NCBI GenBank assembly: GCA_911728435.2
Contig: OU452205.1
Span: forward strand, 18,532,080-18,596,079
Length of the DNA stretch: 64,000 bases
Direction: 5' to 3'
Origin: Apoderus coryli
Taxonomy: Eukaryota; Arthropoda; Insecta; Coleoptera; Attelabidae
The notes under the pieces were generated by a model. That model was not told the origin of the DNA. It made no database searches and worked only from the letters and a program-made list of their open reading frames with translations. The first letter of the stretch is position 1. Every line of letters begins with the position of its first letter. A program made the translations under genes and the position numbers. Positions 1 through 12,385 of the stretch are shown here, one piece after another.

Positions 1-2
1 CT

Positions 3-66
3 ATGGAGGAAACAAAAGAAATATTAATTAGCTGGAATCTGGGGGAGCTCGTTGATACTTTTATCG
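3..66 (+). CDS. Short first coding exon of Rep-A, SAM-like N-terminus (partial)
   Basis: An ATG at 3-5 opens 21 codons plus one base and ends at a consensus splice donor (G|GTAAGT at 67). The peptide starts MEETKEIL and ends in LGELVDTF followed by a hydrophobic residue. This helix-like pattern resembles the start of sterile-alpha-motif domains, but it is too short to be sure. The same exon and donor lie at 43129-43192 (copy 3, open, one Trp to Arg change) and at 23250-23302 (copy 2, 11-base deletion that breaks the frame). I see no downstream partner exon in this copy. Confidence 0.4.
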
Positions 67-774
67 GTAAGTAAATTATAATAATTATTATTTAATTATT
101 TATTTTTATAATTTTACGACCAATGCAAACAATCTTATTTCATTGCAATATCAGATATAATCTTTGGCAATAGATACCTATCTAGATACGTATTATTTAG
201 TAGGTACTTAATTCTAATTTAAAATACTTTTTCTAATTTAATCAATCTTAATATGGTATTCCTCCATTTACAGCAAGTAAACAATAGTTTAGATGGGTTC
301 ACGATAATATATATAATTTGCCAGGGACGGATTAATTTTTAGCAAATTAATGCAGTTTTTCAAAAGAAGTTACATAAATATTTTAGCTAGGTATGACTTT
401 TTTCTTTCTTTTGTAAAGGTAGGTATGTATTGATTTGTTTACCATTTTACCAATGTCTGTGAATTAGGAGTTGTGGATTGGAATTGTCTTATCATTCCTC
501 GTACGTACCGGTAGAATCTGTTATTTTACTTAAGTAGTTTCCTCATAAGGAATCTAAAGTTTCTTTGATAATTTTTTTTTGTTTCAGCGTCATTGTTTTT
601 CGGAAAAACTCGATTTTTTTTTAAATAGCCAATACTTACATTTTAGGTTTATTTGTCCCCAATTTAGATAACTACCTAGTACCTAGTTAGTAGATCTTGA
701 AATGTATAATATTTATAGTAGAAAATGAATTAGGTATAAACTATATTTTACAAGGCCGTATTTTTTTAAGAAAA

Positions 775-1565
775 TGCAATTTTTTTGCGATTTTAGTTTT
801 TATTGATTTCTGACATTATTTTTACTGATATAAAAAACTTAAAAGCTCGCATTGTTACTTTTTTATGAAAATAATATAGCGTTTACAAATTTTCATTACG
901 ACGTTTCGTTTTTGAAAAACCATCAACTTCGATTTTTTAAATACGGCCCTCGATTTTTTATTGTTAAATTTAAAGCCATTTTCAAAACAAAAATAGATGT
1001 AATGGAATGGTTTCAACAAGTTTTCAGTATTTTTAGCTGTTATTTAAACGTCAAGAAAAACCGCCATAGTTTGGCACTTATTTTGCGTAATTGAAAGAAA
1101 GGCGTTTCTTTAATAATTTCAAAAAGCACAAAAATTTTAACTAAATTTAAAAAACTGCGTAGAGAATAAAATGTGCTGACAGAAATAAATTGGCAAATAA
1201 TAATAAATAATTTTGATTAACGTCGAAAGAATTTTATTGCCAAAATTACTAATTAGGTATATACTCTGCATTCAGTCAGTTAAGTCCCAAACTATGGCGA
1301 TTTTTCTTGAATAAGTTTAAATAACAACTAAAAATACTGAAAAGTTGTTTAAACCACCTATTTTTGAATTGAAAATGGCTTTAAATTTAACAATAGAAAA
1401 TCAACGGCCGTATTTAAAAAATCGAAGTTGATGGTTTTTCGAAAACGAAACGTCGAGTCTCCTCAAAAAGCAACAATGAGAAAGTGCTTTTCATTTTTTT
1501 TATATATCAGTAAAAATAATGTCTGAAATCAATAAAAACTAATATCGCAAAAAATTGATTTTTAA
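775..1565. repeat. Long internal hairpin of Rep-A, copy 1
   Basis: About 300 bases (roughly 775-1090) reappear in inverted orientation at roughly 1285-1565, separated by a spacer of about 190 bases. Both arms contain CATCAACTTCGATTTTTTAA and GCCATTTTCAA on opposite strands. The fold is kept in the other two copies (about 23990-24790 and 43880-44690). The open frame at 852-1094 lies inside the left arm. It is probably incidental to the hairpin and not a protein gene. It could be an old MITE trapped in the family or a source of fold-back RNA. Confidence 0.7.
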
Positions 1566-1940
1566 GAAATTCTCGAAAACTGCTAAATTTACTTTACTTT
1601 TGAAAACACCATTTAAAAGGTGTTTAAATTGTACAACTTTTCTCTAAGTTAATCGACATTGTCACTCCGACCATTTCCAAGATCAACCAACCCTAGTTGT
1701 TTATGTGCTGAGCAATATTCTCAGGAATTCCGGCAAAGGATTCAGCCGCATTATACCTACCCACTTTAACATGTGTAGATTGAAGTTTGACTATATATAC
1801 CTAGCTTATATTACTTATACCTAATACAAGATTTTCAGTTGGCTTAAGTTTAATTTAAAAAAATAAATAAATAAGATCCACACTAAAAACCTGATGGTGG
1901 TTCAGATAAAAAAACGTAAGCACCACAGGGACCCCCAAAT

Positions 1941-2815
<875 letters not shown>

Positions 2816-3809
2816 AATTATTCAATATTTCGGATAAGTTTAAGAACTATGATTTTTTAAATTTTTGAAACCTCTTTTAAACCCGTTGCCTACGCTCAAT
2901 GTTAATCACCACCTATAATTATCCTGTAGTATTTTCGTACCAAATGTGGTTAAAATCCGTTAAGTGGTTTTTGAGTTATCACGGATACAAATTTTTTCTG
3001 ACCCTTTTATAGAATTTTTACGGACGCCTATGGTACATTAATTTTTGTCGTGTATTATTAACACCAATTCATCTAGTTAAATATAAAATTTTTTACATTT
3101 TAATTTTTTTTTTATTTTACCCCTTTTTCTACTATTTACGAACGCCTATGTGAATAAAAATTTTATGCTGCATTTTCTAGGTTATCTTATATCAAAGCTA
3201 TATATAATTAGCCAATTTTTCTGGTATATTTGGAAAACGTTTTTTTTTTCGTTTTTGACCCTTTTTTTTAAACTATTTTCGAACGCCTTTGTGAACCAAT
3301 TCTTTTATGGAATATTTTTTAGCTTATATTGTATCACAACTATGAAAAATTATTCCATATTTCGAATAAGTTTAGGAAATATATATTTTTTATGTTTTGA
3401 CCCCTTTTCCACTATTTACGAACGTCTATGAAAGTAAGTTATTCATGACACATTTTATAGGTTATATTCTATCAAAACTATCAATAACTAGTTAATATTT
3501 CTGCTATTTTTAAGAAATACGTTTTTTTTTAATCTTTTTTACCCCATTTTACACTATTTTCGAACGCCAATGTGGTCTAATATTTTATGTTCAATATTTT
3601 AGGTTATATTCAATTAAATGCGTAAAAAATTATGCAGTATTTCGGATAAGTTTAAGAACTATGAATTTTTTTAATTTTTGAACCCTCTCTTAAACCCTTT
3701 GCCTACGCTCAATGTTTCCCAAAATCTAATCAGCTCCTTGCCATGTCCAATAGTATTTTTGTACCAAATTTGTTAAAATCTGTTAAGCGGTTTTTGCGTT
3801 TTCGTGGAT

Positions 3810-3872
<63 letters not shown>

Positions 3873-3874
3873 GT

Positions 3875-3968
<94 letters not shown>

Positions 3969-4105
3969 TTTTTTTAAAACTACTTATTTATGTATAAAAT
4001 GACCAAAAAGAAGTATTTCCGGTGAAATTAAAAAAAAATTTTTTTTCATGAAACTAATAGTCTCCATATATACATATATTACATATATGATATGGAGAGC
4101 TAAAA
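2816..4105 (+). repeat. Family A repeat, copy 2
   Basis: Tandem to copy 1. The conserved motif TT(A/T)CGAACGCC recurs at about 3134, 3276, 3415 and 3557, a spacing of 139-142 bases. This is followed by the CAGA tract 3810-3967 and the terminal hairpin 4061-4100 ending GAGAGCTA. Units are diverged from each other, so the array is old compared with the copies. No protein gene is credible here. Confidence 0.8.
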
Positions 4106-4529
4106 ATAAAGAATCCAAAAAAAATGAAAGCATCCAAAAAACAAAATATCAGACCATGTATGTTAATATATCAAGTGTTATAGCTCGTAACCCAGAAGGT
4201 GTCAGGCATTCTCATTAGGCTCAAATTATTCTATATTATTCTAATTGGGCACCAATTAGGCCCATGGGTGTACCAAAAATTTTTCTGTAGAATTCACCAT
4301 AAAAACTGAAATAAGTATTATTAAATATACTATCAAAAAGCTCTGTTTTGTTGGATAATGTCATCCCTACACTTTCTTTTTAATTTTATAAATGTTTTTG
4401 TGAGATAGCTTGTTTCTATTTTAGTGTACCTCCTGAAGAAGTTGGAAATTATCGACGAAATATAGAGGTGTATAATTAAATTTTTAGAGCAACTAAATAA
4501 TAACCTATCATAACAATAGAAATTAATTC
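4106..4529. other. Unannotated AT-rich sequence
   Basis: No coding frame with family resemblance, no RNA gene and no terminal repeats recognised. Old repeat debris is possible. Confidence 0.5.
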
Positions 4530-4800
4530 CTTCATTGATCGTGCAGCAAATATTTTCTTATTCCATCGTTAAATACCTTTAAGAACATACTGAAATCCTT
4601 TACCTGTTACCTATTCATGATCAATGCGACGTTATATGAAAAAGACCTCTTAAATATTTCCTTCCTGTGGGTAGGGACAGTTACAAGCGTTTTACGCCTA
4701 ATATTTAAATTATGAACATTGGTTCGGTAAACTATTTTATTGGCCAGATATGGAGGGGTAATTTTGCCTTCCTCGGGTACATCTACAAATGATAACAATA
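4530..4800 (-). pseudogene. 3' fragment of a non-LTR retrotransposon (RT C-terminal region)
   Basis: The minus frame from about 4798 reads a short stretch typical of the C-terminus of insect LINE reverse transcriptases. It has a PPYLANKIVYRTNVHN-like core, then an N-x-R pattern, then HRKEIFKRSFSY. The same pattern ends LINE A (HRTSSFERSFSF) and LINE C (TAKFEGSFSY) in this window. Only this tail survives; catalytic motifs are absent and the frame is soon lost. Confidence 0.6.
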
Positions 4801-6243
4801 TAAATATAGAGTTTAAAATTACATATTAGTTGTATTAGTAATATATAATTATTAGTATTTCAGTTTGTTAAATTATATATACAGGGTTAAGTGGTAGAGC
4901 ACCTTAGGTGAACTTCCACTGATTTCTCAATCTCTATTTATATTTTTATTTTTGAATGTGTAAATTTCCATCTATTGTAAATTGAATGAGAAATAAAGAC
5001 AATTTAATTATTATTATATTATATATAAAATTAACGCTGATCATTTTTATATACCTACAATTATTAAAATCAATCGTACAATTATACAGACATACTCGTA
5101 CAAAGTTATATAATATTATTTATGTTATGTTTTCGTCAAGTTATGTTTTTATGATAATAGAACGAATGACTTTTCGTTGATGTTTCTAACAAAACTCTGT
5201 TTAATATAGCGAAATATTAAGGTATATAACAGACCTATTGTATGGTATCTTGTATTCTCTAGAGACTGTACCCTCAATATCTCTCCTATTGAAAACCAAA
5301 CTTTTTCTCTCCCCTTAATATTTACAGAATGATGTCTATGTTATTTCATATTTAACCGTGTATATCGTAGTCAAGGTATGTCGTATACTTACTTATACTT
5401 GCCTTAGAAATACAAAAATGTACTCGCTGGGGCTTTGCATTTAATCACGTTTGAAATTCTGACGAAAACTTTTGCGTAGGATCTACAAAAACGCTTGCAT
5501 GGAAAAATTTAAGTAAATAGAAAATACAAATCCATGATATTTTCTTTTTTGATATTTATCGTCAAGAACTAAAAATTTGTATATGGAGTTTGATGGTATT
5601 ATGCATTTGGAGTTAAATTGCATTGACAACCCATATTCTTTGTACAAAATTATAAAGGAAACTTCCATATTTAAAAGAAATAATTAATTAAGCTTCTGTA
5701 TTTTGAGTGCGTCATTTATTTTGTTTGATACAAAACAACTACTCGACTGGCTCACACTGATAAAATTGAATTACAAGCACAAGTTTTCTAAACTAACATT
5801 TAATTTAGCTTTTTCATATCAAATTATCTAAATTTAAAGTCATCATCATTGAAATGCACTAAAAAATATAATTTATGTTAACAGATATTTAAAAAACTTA
5901 GTGTTTAGTTACATATTGTTTTTTCTTAAATACTTCAGATATGTCAAGAACTTTTTTTAACACATCTCATAACCTAAATAATTATATTTTTTATATGGCA
6001 TGTCATTAAAATATTATTTGATTATGTGTTGTAGTTAATTTTATGCAAAAAGTGAAATAAAAATGTCATTATAGTATTTATTGAGCAAACTTGTGCATTC
6101 AATGCAATGCCAGCCGTGGTATTAGCCACTGGAGTAGCTTTTTTACCTTTTTTTTTTTAATTTGTGCCTAACAATTTCGATATTGTGGACAGATTGCTCT
6201 TAAATCGGAAATAAACTAAATTCACTCTCATAATTTATATATA
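4801..6243. other. Unannotated AT-rich sequence left of the mariner
   Basis: I find no supported gene. Short frames (for example near 4986-5180 and 5483-5668) lack any family signature. If the host gene on the minus strand continues leftwards, this would be intron or intergenic DNA. Confidence 0.4.
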
Positions 6244-7574
6244 CGAGGCACGTTTTTTTAGTAAGTACCGTTTTGCGATTCCGCCGCCGCAGCGCTACGG
6301 TCGGCGTTCCACGCATGCGCGCTGGTTACCTACATCTCTTGTCTACGCACTGACGCCATTACAGTCTGATTCCTCATTGTATACGTTGTTTACTGAGTGT
6401 TTAAGATGCCTCCGACAATCGTGAGTCCCGCCGATTGTGAAGTACGGGCTGTTATACGATTTCTTAGTGCTTAAGGCGTAAAACCGATCGATATTCATCG
6501 TGAGATCTGTGAAGTTTACGGACCAAACATTATGAGTGATGGAATGGTAAGGAAATGGGTGAGAGCATTTAAAGATGGCCGCACAAATGTGCATGATGAA
6601 GAACGGAGTGGGCGTCCTTCGGTCGTTAATGAAGATTTGGTGCAGAAAGTGGAGGAAAAGGTGAGAGAAAACAGACGCTTTACAATTTCATCAATGTGCG
6701 ACTGCTTTCCTCAATATTCTCGTAGTGTTTTGTATCGCATTGTGACCGAGAACTTGAATTACCGGAAATTGTGTTCACGTTGGGTTCCAAAAATGGTGAC
6801 GGATTTGCACAAAACCCAACGTTTAGGCAGTGCATTGACTTTCCTTGAGCGGTACCACAATGAAGGTGGAGATTTTTTAGACCAAATTGTTACTGGTGAC
6901 GAAACATGGGTGGCCTACGTCACACCAGAATCGAAACAACAATCCATGGAATGGCGACATCCATCATCACCCAAAAGAGTGAAGTTTAAACAAACAATTT
7001 CTGCGCGGAAAATCATGTGCACAGTTTTTTGGGACAGAAAAGGAGTATTGCTAGTGGAGTTTCTGCCTCGTAATGAGACAATCAATGCAGCGTCTTATTG
7101 TGAGACATTGAACAATCTGCGTCGTGCAATCCAGAACAAAAGACGTGGCAAGTTGAGTAGGGATATCGTTTTGCTGCATGAAAATGCCCGTCCACATGTG
7201 GCTAATCGGACCAAAGATCTCATCAAATCTTTTAAATGGGAAACTCTAGATCATCCTCCATACAGCCCTGATCTAGCGCCAACGACTACCATTTGTTCCT
7301 GCACTTGAAGAAACACCTGGGTGTTCAGCGTCTTCAAGACGATAACGAAGTCAAAACATTTGTGATACAGTGGTTAACAAGCCAGGCGGCAGAATTTTAT
7401 GAGGAGGGTATTCAAAAACTGGTGCCACGTTATGACAAGTGCCTCAATATTCACGGAAATTATGGAGAAAAGTAAATTAAGGTACAGGCTTTCATGTAAA
7501 AATAAAATTATTGCGATATCTTTGCACGTCTTTTTTTAATTCCAAAACGGTACTTACTTAAAAAACATGCCTCG
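6244..7574 (+). mobile_element. mariner-family DNA transposon (decayed), 1331 bp
   Basis: Imperfect TIRs of about 30 bases, CGAGGCACGTTTTTTTAGTA on the left and the reverse complement of CGAGGCATGTTTTTTAAGTA on the right. Both then continue into GTACCGTTTTG. Each end is flanked by TA (6242-6243 and 7575-7576), the target duplication of the Tc1/mariner superfamily. Length is typical for mariner (about 1.3 kb). The single transposase gene inside is broken (see next entry), so it cannot mobilise itself. Confidence 0.95.
6406..7475 (+). pseudogene. mariner transposase pseudogene
   Basis: Similarity starts at ATG 6406. An in-frame TAA sits at codon 23 (6472-6474), and the main frame resumes to 7307. 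The helix-turn-helix region contains the WVRAFKDGRTNVHDEERSGR pattern. The first catalytic Asp is in GDETW (GAC 6898-6900). The second lies where mariners have HDNARPH, but this copy reads GAA (Glu) at 7180-7182. A one-base deletion near 7281 shifts the frame just before the third Asp (7284-7286 in the next frame), which completes D34D spacing. The C-terminus continues in that frame to 7475. One stop, one frameshift and one altered catalytic residue make it non-functional. Confidence 0.93.
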
Positions 7575-7843
7575 TATATGTATATTATATTTTTTTAATA
7601 GCACTAAGATAATTGGAAGCAACACGCTCCACATCAGAATGCAACTATTATTTGTAAAAAAGTAGGTCTACACTTTTCTATATTTTTCCGCGCGTTACTT
7701 TATCACTCTTACCAAAAGGAAAATTATATAATTTATTCATTTAGTTAAGGAAATAAGAGAATATTTAATTTTGTTCTTTACTTCTGAGGTCGTCTTGCAA
7801 TTTTGCTACACATATAATAATTTTATGGACGTTTCTTACTTAC
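7575..7843. other. Probable intron of the minus-strand host gene
   Basis: Lies downstream (on the minus strand) of the strong donor at 7842-7843. No exon or repeat recognised. The adjacent mariner would lie in the same intron if the gene continues beyond the window. Confidence 0.4.
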
Positions 7844-8019
7844 CGCTATTAAACTAGATGACAAGCTTCCCTTATCTTTAGAGCCGAAATGCTCTATAAC
7901 TTGCCAGTTGCTCTTACGTGTCACCTCACCTGAGACTATATTTGCAGTGGCTTTCGCTGGTAATGGGCTGGTGTTTGCGGTGGACGATGGAGTTGATAAC
8001 GGGGTAGTTGTACCAGTTC
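7844..8019 (-). CDS. Host gene exon 3 (Ser/Thr/Pro-rich, unidentified protein)
   Basis: On the minus strand, CTAACTAG precedes the exon and a perfect GCG|GTAAGT donor ends it (7842-7843). Of three frames, the open one starts with two bases completing a split codon and gives 58 further codons. It has a Ser/Thr/Pro/Ala-rich stretch, then a more ordered segment containing KSNWQVIEHFGSKDKG and ending SLSSSLIA. The exon ends in phase 0. A second strong donor inside it (TCAG|GTGAGG near 7929) could give a shorter exon. Codon choice and G+C content are more even than in the neighbouring repeats. I do not recognise the family. Phase matches exon 2. Confidence 0.55.
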
Positions 8020-9152
8020 CTAGTTAGCGGAGATATTATATTTAGAATATGCACAATTATTATCACTAGACAAATATAATTTAGGTACAAATTTTCTATA
8101 TTATTACAATACGATATAATCAAAAATAAAAATAAATCAAAATTGAAGCACCTTCGAGATATACTCAACTTTTTCTCGAAGTTAATCTAGAAGAAATATT
8201 TATACATTTAGTCAAAATTATGTGAAAAGCTGAGACAGCAGGCGAAAATATCATATATTTATAATCCACAGTGATGAATAATATTGGGTTCAAGTGAAAT
8301 TAGAAATCGATTCGCTGTAATATCTCTAAAATGTGCTTTTTTGCACATTAAAATTACACAAATTAGACGGTATAGTAAAGTACCAAACTCCCGACTTATA
8401 TTAGATAGCCAGCTGCTTAGGCTACGGCAATAAGAGTCAGAAAGAGAAGTTGGGGGTTCAAACTAAATTTTTCATTTATCAATACTGGAAATCACTAACA
8501 GAGTAACGTTTGCATGTTATGAATTTTTCAACTTAATAAACGTGAAACGTGAATCTCACATTGGCCTCATGTGAGATATCAGAATGACATCTTGTTTTAA
8601 TTTAAATTTAATCCGTTTTAAAAGTCATCGGAAATATTGATTACTGTACAACTATCAAAATAATTGCATACATTTATTTTTTATGTTATATGAATTTTTG
8701 GGCAATCAAGTTCCAACGGTTTCCGATACTAAAAGACGAGAAATTTGGAACTATCCTTATCAATCGAATAAGGGAAATTTATCTTCTGTCTCATATGATT
8801 GGGCGTATCTACGAAAACCTTATAGTTGGATACTAAACTTGAATTAAAAACGCAAATAACTTTTATAATATGATTATATATATAATCATTTACATATAAA
8901 ATAGAATGAAAGGCAAAATTAGAGCACATCCAAAAATTACTAAAATATTGTAGATGATGAGTGAACAAATAGGCTCCTATAGAAATTCAAACACACACAT
9001 ACACACACAGACGGAAGTAAATGGTTACTCGTTTGACATTAAATGTTTTTTACTTATGAAAAATCACAGTTAATATTAGATAATATAAGACAAATGCCAC
9101 TATATTTGTTGAGTTTAGATAAACATAACATTTATTCTTAATGAGTTCTTAC
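8020..9152 (-). other. Intron 2 of the host gene
   Basis: AT-rich and without recognisable elements except a short CA/ACACAC run near 8990-9010. Bounded by the GTAAGA donor of exon 2 and the CTAACTAG acceptor of exon 3. Confidence 0.45.
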
Positions 9153-9237
9153 TGTTTTCCGCCGATGATTCTGTTTTTGAATTTTGTTTTAAACTAGTCC
9201 ATCTTCTCCCAAACCCTTTCCTGCAGGGTATTACATC
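9153..9237 (-). CDS. Host gene exon 2
   Basis: On the minus strand a classic pyrimidine tract and acceptor (TTGTTTTGTTTCAG) leads into 85 bases, followed by AAACA|GTAAGA. Only one of three frames is open, in phase 0 at the start. It reads DVIPCRKGFGRRWTSLKQ and then a polar Ser/Glu/Asn tail. One base is left over, which joins the two leading bases of exon 3 to make an Arg codon. The phase agreement on both sides (exon 1 ends in phase 0) is the main support. No protein family is recognised. Confidence 0.6.
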
Positions 9238-9445
9238 CTGAAACAAAACAACAATAGCTCAATTTCTAAATTTAAGACATCTGAGGCACTCAAATTCGAA
9301 CCTCTCTCGTAGTAGATAGGTAATTTTCGTATAATATATCTTAAATGTGCGGTGGTTTAAAATCTCTACAAGTTAATTAAATCAAAATAAGTTTCATCAA
9401 TCTACGACGAGATTGAAATTGCACACACATTTGTAAGTACATTAC

Positions 9446-12092
9446 GTAATGACCGTTCCACTCGAGGTGGGGGTGTGTGTTTTTATTTAAGATCATCCTG
9501 TCAGTTTGAGACTATAGAAAGGTATTCTTCAGCTTCACTGGAGTGTTTGTGGGTCAGAATGGTGCTTGGTGGTAGAAAGTACTTATGCGTAGTTTTATAT
9601 CGACTGCCCTCTGGTAGCTTCACTACTTTTCTCGAAGAATTTGAAAAATTAGTTTCTAAATATATTATTGGTAGTGAGCTACTTGTTTGTGGCGGTGATA
9701 TTAATGTGGATATGTTGGATATATCGAATAAAAATACTATTGAATTTTTAAATTGTTTAAATTGTTTTGACTTAAAGCAAGTTGTAGATACTCCAACTAG
9801 AGTCACATATTTGTCTTCAACGTTGATTGATGTAATTCTAATCTCTTCAGATCTTGATAGCTACAATTCGGGTGTTACAGACGTTGGAAATATTTCAGAT
9901 CATTTCTTGACTTATTGCACAATAAAGGCACCAAAATTTGAACGGCATGCAAACACATTTAGGACAAGAAATCTCAATAAGATTGATAAAGGTTTATTTT
10001 CAGATTTACTCAATCTCACACCTTTTGAAAATATTGTTTTTATAAATGATGTCGATGAAAAAGTTAAATACTTTAATGATTTGCTTCTTAATCTGTTCGA
10101 TACTCTAGCTCCAGAAAAGGTTTATGAAACAAAAAAAATTATCAAACCCTGGTTTACATATTCTATTAAAAAACTAATTCAAACAAAAAACAAAGCTTTT
10201 AAAAAATACAAACAATCACGCGCTGCTCAAGATTGGGAGCATTATAAACAAATAAAAAACTTTAGAACTAATTCTATAAATCATGAAAAAAAAGCTTATT
10301 TACAGTATTGTACTAATAAATATAAACAAAATAGTCGTGCTTTGTGGAGTACATTGTCCAAATTAGATATCTACAAAAAACCGGCAACATCTGAAATACC
10401 TTTGCACTTAAATGACCCGGTCAAAATAAATGATTATTTTCTTCAATCTTCTAAATATATTCCTCCTGATCTAAATTTAATTGATTTTTACAACAATAAC
10501 TCCAAATGCACTTTTCAAAATTTGTTTGCCTTTTCAACTATAGACATAGACACGGTCAAAAAATATTTAGTGGATATTAAAACAAATGCTATTGGACCAG
10601 ACAAACTAAACATAGAAATGTTGCTATTATGTTGCCCCCGTATCCTACCTTTTATAACCAATATAATAAATTCGTCTTTACTTACTAGTAACTTTCCTAA
10701 TCCTTGGAAAACCTCTAAAGTGCTTCCAATCCCTAAAAAGAGTCAAATAACTGAGCATAATGACTTACGGCCAATATCATTGTTGTCGCCAACTTCAAAA
10801 ATTTTTGATAAAATCCTAAGTGACCAAATTAAATACCATCTTAAAAAATATAATATTTTACCTTTTAAGCAATCAGGATTCCGTAAAGGATATAGTTGCG
10901 CAACATCACTGCTGGATATTACGGACGATATTTTTCGTGATATTGATAATGGCAAATTAGTATCATTGATCTTAGTTGACTATAGTAAAGCATTTGACAA
11001 AATTAGCCATGAACTTTTGCTAGCAATTCTGAAATACATTGGATTTTCGTCAAATGCTATCGAACTAATTAAAAGATATCTATCCGGAAGATTTCAATAC
11101 GTGGAAACTAACAGAGGTTGCTCCACCTCAGGTAGTATATTATGTGGTGTCCCACAAGGATCGATTTTGGGACCCTTGTTATTCTCAATATATACAGTGA
11201 CACTCCCGGTAAGTGTTACATTTGGCGATACATTCATGTATGCTGATGATAGTCAAATAAAGCACTCTTTTTATGCTCATGATTACGTAGATGCTTGTAG
11301 GAAAATTAATTTCGATTTGGAAGCACCCCCCTCCGACCAGCCCAAAAGGGCTGGTCGGAGGGACATCAGCTGTCAATAAATCCCTCAAAGACTCAGGTAT
11401 TGCTCTTTGGTAAAAATAGACAAACCATATCAGATTCTATGCAAATTAAAATTAATGATGTCTCTTTGAAAGTGTCTCAGAGTGCGAGAAACTTGGGTCT
11501 TGTGATGGATTGTGATTTGCGCTTTTCCGAGCATGTTTCGGGATGCATTGCAAAATCATATGCCTCCTTGAAAATGTTATACCCACACAGACATATACTT
11601 TCAATAGAGCTTAAAACTAAACTAACTGATGCCTTGGTGCTCAGTAATTTTAATTACTGTGATGTCGTATATAGTCCTAGTTTATTAACTGTTGATAAAA
11701 CCCGCATCGAACGTGTACAAAAATCTTGCTTGCGATACATATTCGGCATCAGGAAGTACGACCGAGTAAGCCATACACTCGTTGATGTCAAGTGGCTCTC
11801 CATGGAAGCTCGTAGACATCTTCATTCAGCGGTTTTATTCCACTCTATTCTGACCCGGGGACAGCCTCCATACTTATACAATAAAATCACATTCCGTTCT
11901 GATGTTTACAATGTGAATATTAGATACCGTAATCTTCTTTCACCCCCAGCTCATAGAACTTCAAGTTTCGAGAGATCATTTTCCTTTCAAATATATAAGT
12001 TGTATAATAAGATTCAGGATACTTTGAAGTCGTTAAGCCTTTTCACATTCAGACGAAAATTGCGTGGTCTTTTGTTAAATTCACTTTTATAA
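9446..12092 (+). pseudogene. LINE A endonuclease-reverse transcriptase (frame broken once)
   Basis: The endonuclease part shows GGDIN near 9690 and ISDHF near 9890. RT motifs follow in order: NDLRPISLLSPTSKIFDK (about 10760), QSGFRKGYSCATSLLD, LVDYSKAFDKISHELL (about 10974), GVPQGSILGPLLFS, and YADD (11239-11250). The main frame ends at 11379, because a short inverted duplication at 11331-11360 shifts it. The true continuation WSEGHQLSINPSK is in another frame from about 11350 and runs to 12092 with the usual IERVQKSCLRYIFG region. Apart from that lesion and the missing 5' part, the domains look well preserved. Confidence 0.88.
11331..11360. repeat. Perfect 13-bp GC-rich hairpin inside LINE A
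   Basis: CTCCGACCAGCCC, then a four-base AAAA loop, then the exact reverse complement. The right arm is the native coding sequence (it encodes the conserved W-S-E of the RT C-terminal region). The left arm is an inverted copy of it and replaces the codons expected there, shifting the frame. Confidence 0.9.
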
Positions 12093-12385
12093 AAAATATT
12101 ATCAACATTATTTCTTTGTTATTAACTAGAATTTTGTTTCCATTTTTTTTATTATTGTTTATTTATTATTGTTGTAATATTGTTTTCTTGTTGAATTTTG
12201 TAGTTTAAGGTACGTAAGGTTAGCGTAAATTATGTTTTTTTTTCTTTCTCGGGCCTAGATTTCAAGATCAGTAGTTATACTGCCATCTAGACCTTTTTGT
12301 AGTTCTAGTTTTTTTGGTAATGTAATAATTATTAGAGTTGTAACTTGTTTTTTTTTTTTGAACTGCAATAAGTTTCATTGACAAC

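Larger units (their letters stand above)
1..1940 (+). mobile_element. Rep-A repeat, copy 1 (cut by window edge and by family A)
   Basis: This is the first of three copies of a dispersed repeat (others near 22103-25355 and 42013-45588), nearly collinear and highly similar by eye. The window edge cuts it just before the short first exon. It runs to the GGGACCCCCAAATCT motif near 1940, where family A sequence takes over, so its right end is missing. From copy 3 the family is a TIR DNA element of about 3.6 kb. It carries a short coding exon, an internal hairpin and no transposase that I can recognise. It may be a non-autonomous derivative of a THAP-type element (inference from copy 2). Confidence 0.7.
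9430..12385 (+). mobile_element. LINE A: 5'-truncated non-LTR retrotransposon
   Basis: Begins inside the apurinic endonuclease domain near the RNDRSTRGGGV motif (about 9437-9474) and continues through reverse transcriptase and its C-terminal region to 12092. A 3' untranslated region follows and fades near 12385. No RNase H domain is seen. The domain order and C-terminal style fit the Jockey/CR1 group; I do not assign a clade more finely. It lies in intron 1 of the host gene, opposite in orientation. The 5' truncation point is approximate. Confidence 0.85.

Noticed and set aside
852..1094. Conserved 80-105 codon frame also at 24085-24336 and 43969-44286
   Set aside because: It lies within one arm of a conserved inverted repeat. 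The three versions end at different stops, and similarity covers non-coding flanks equally, so conservation is explained by shared repeat ancestry.
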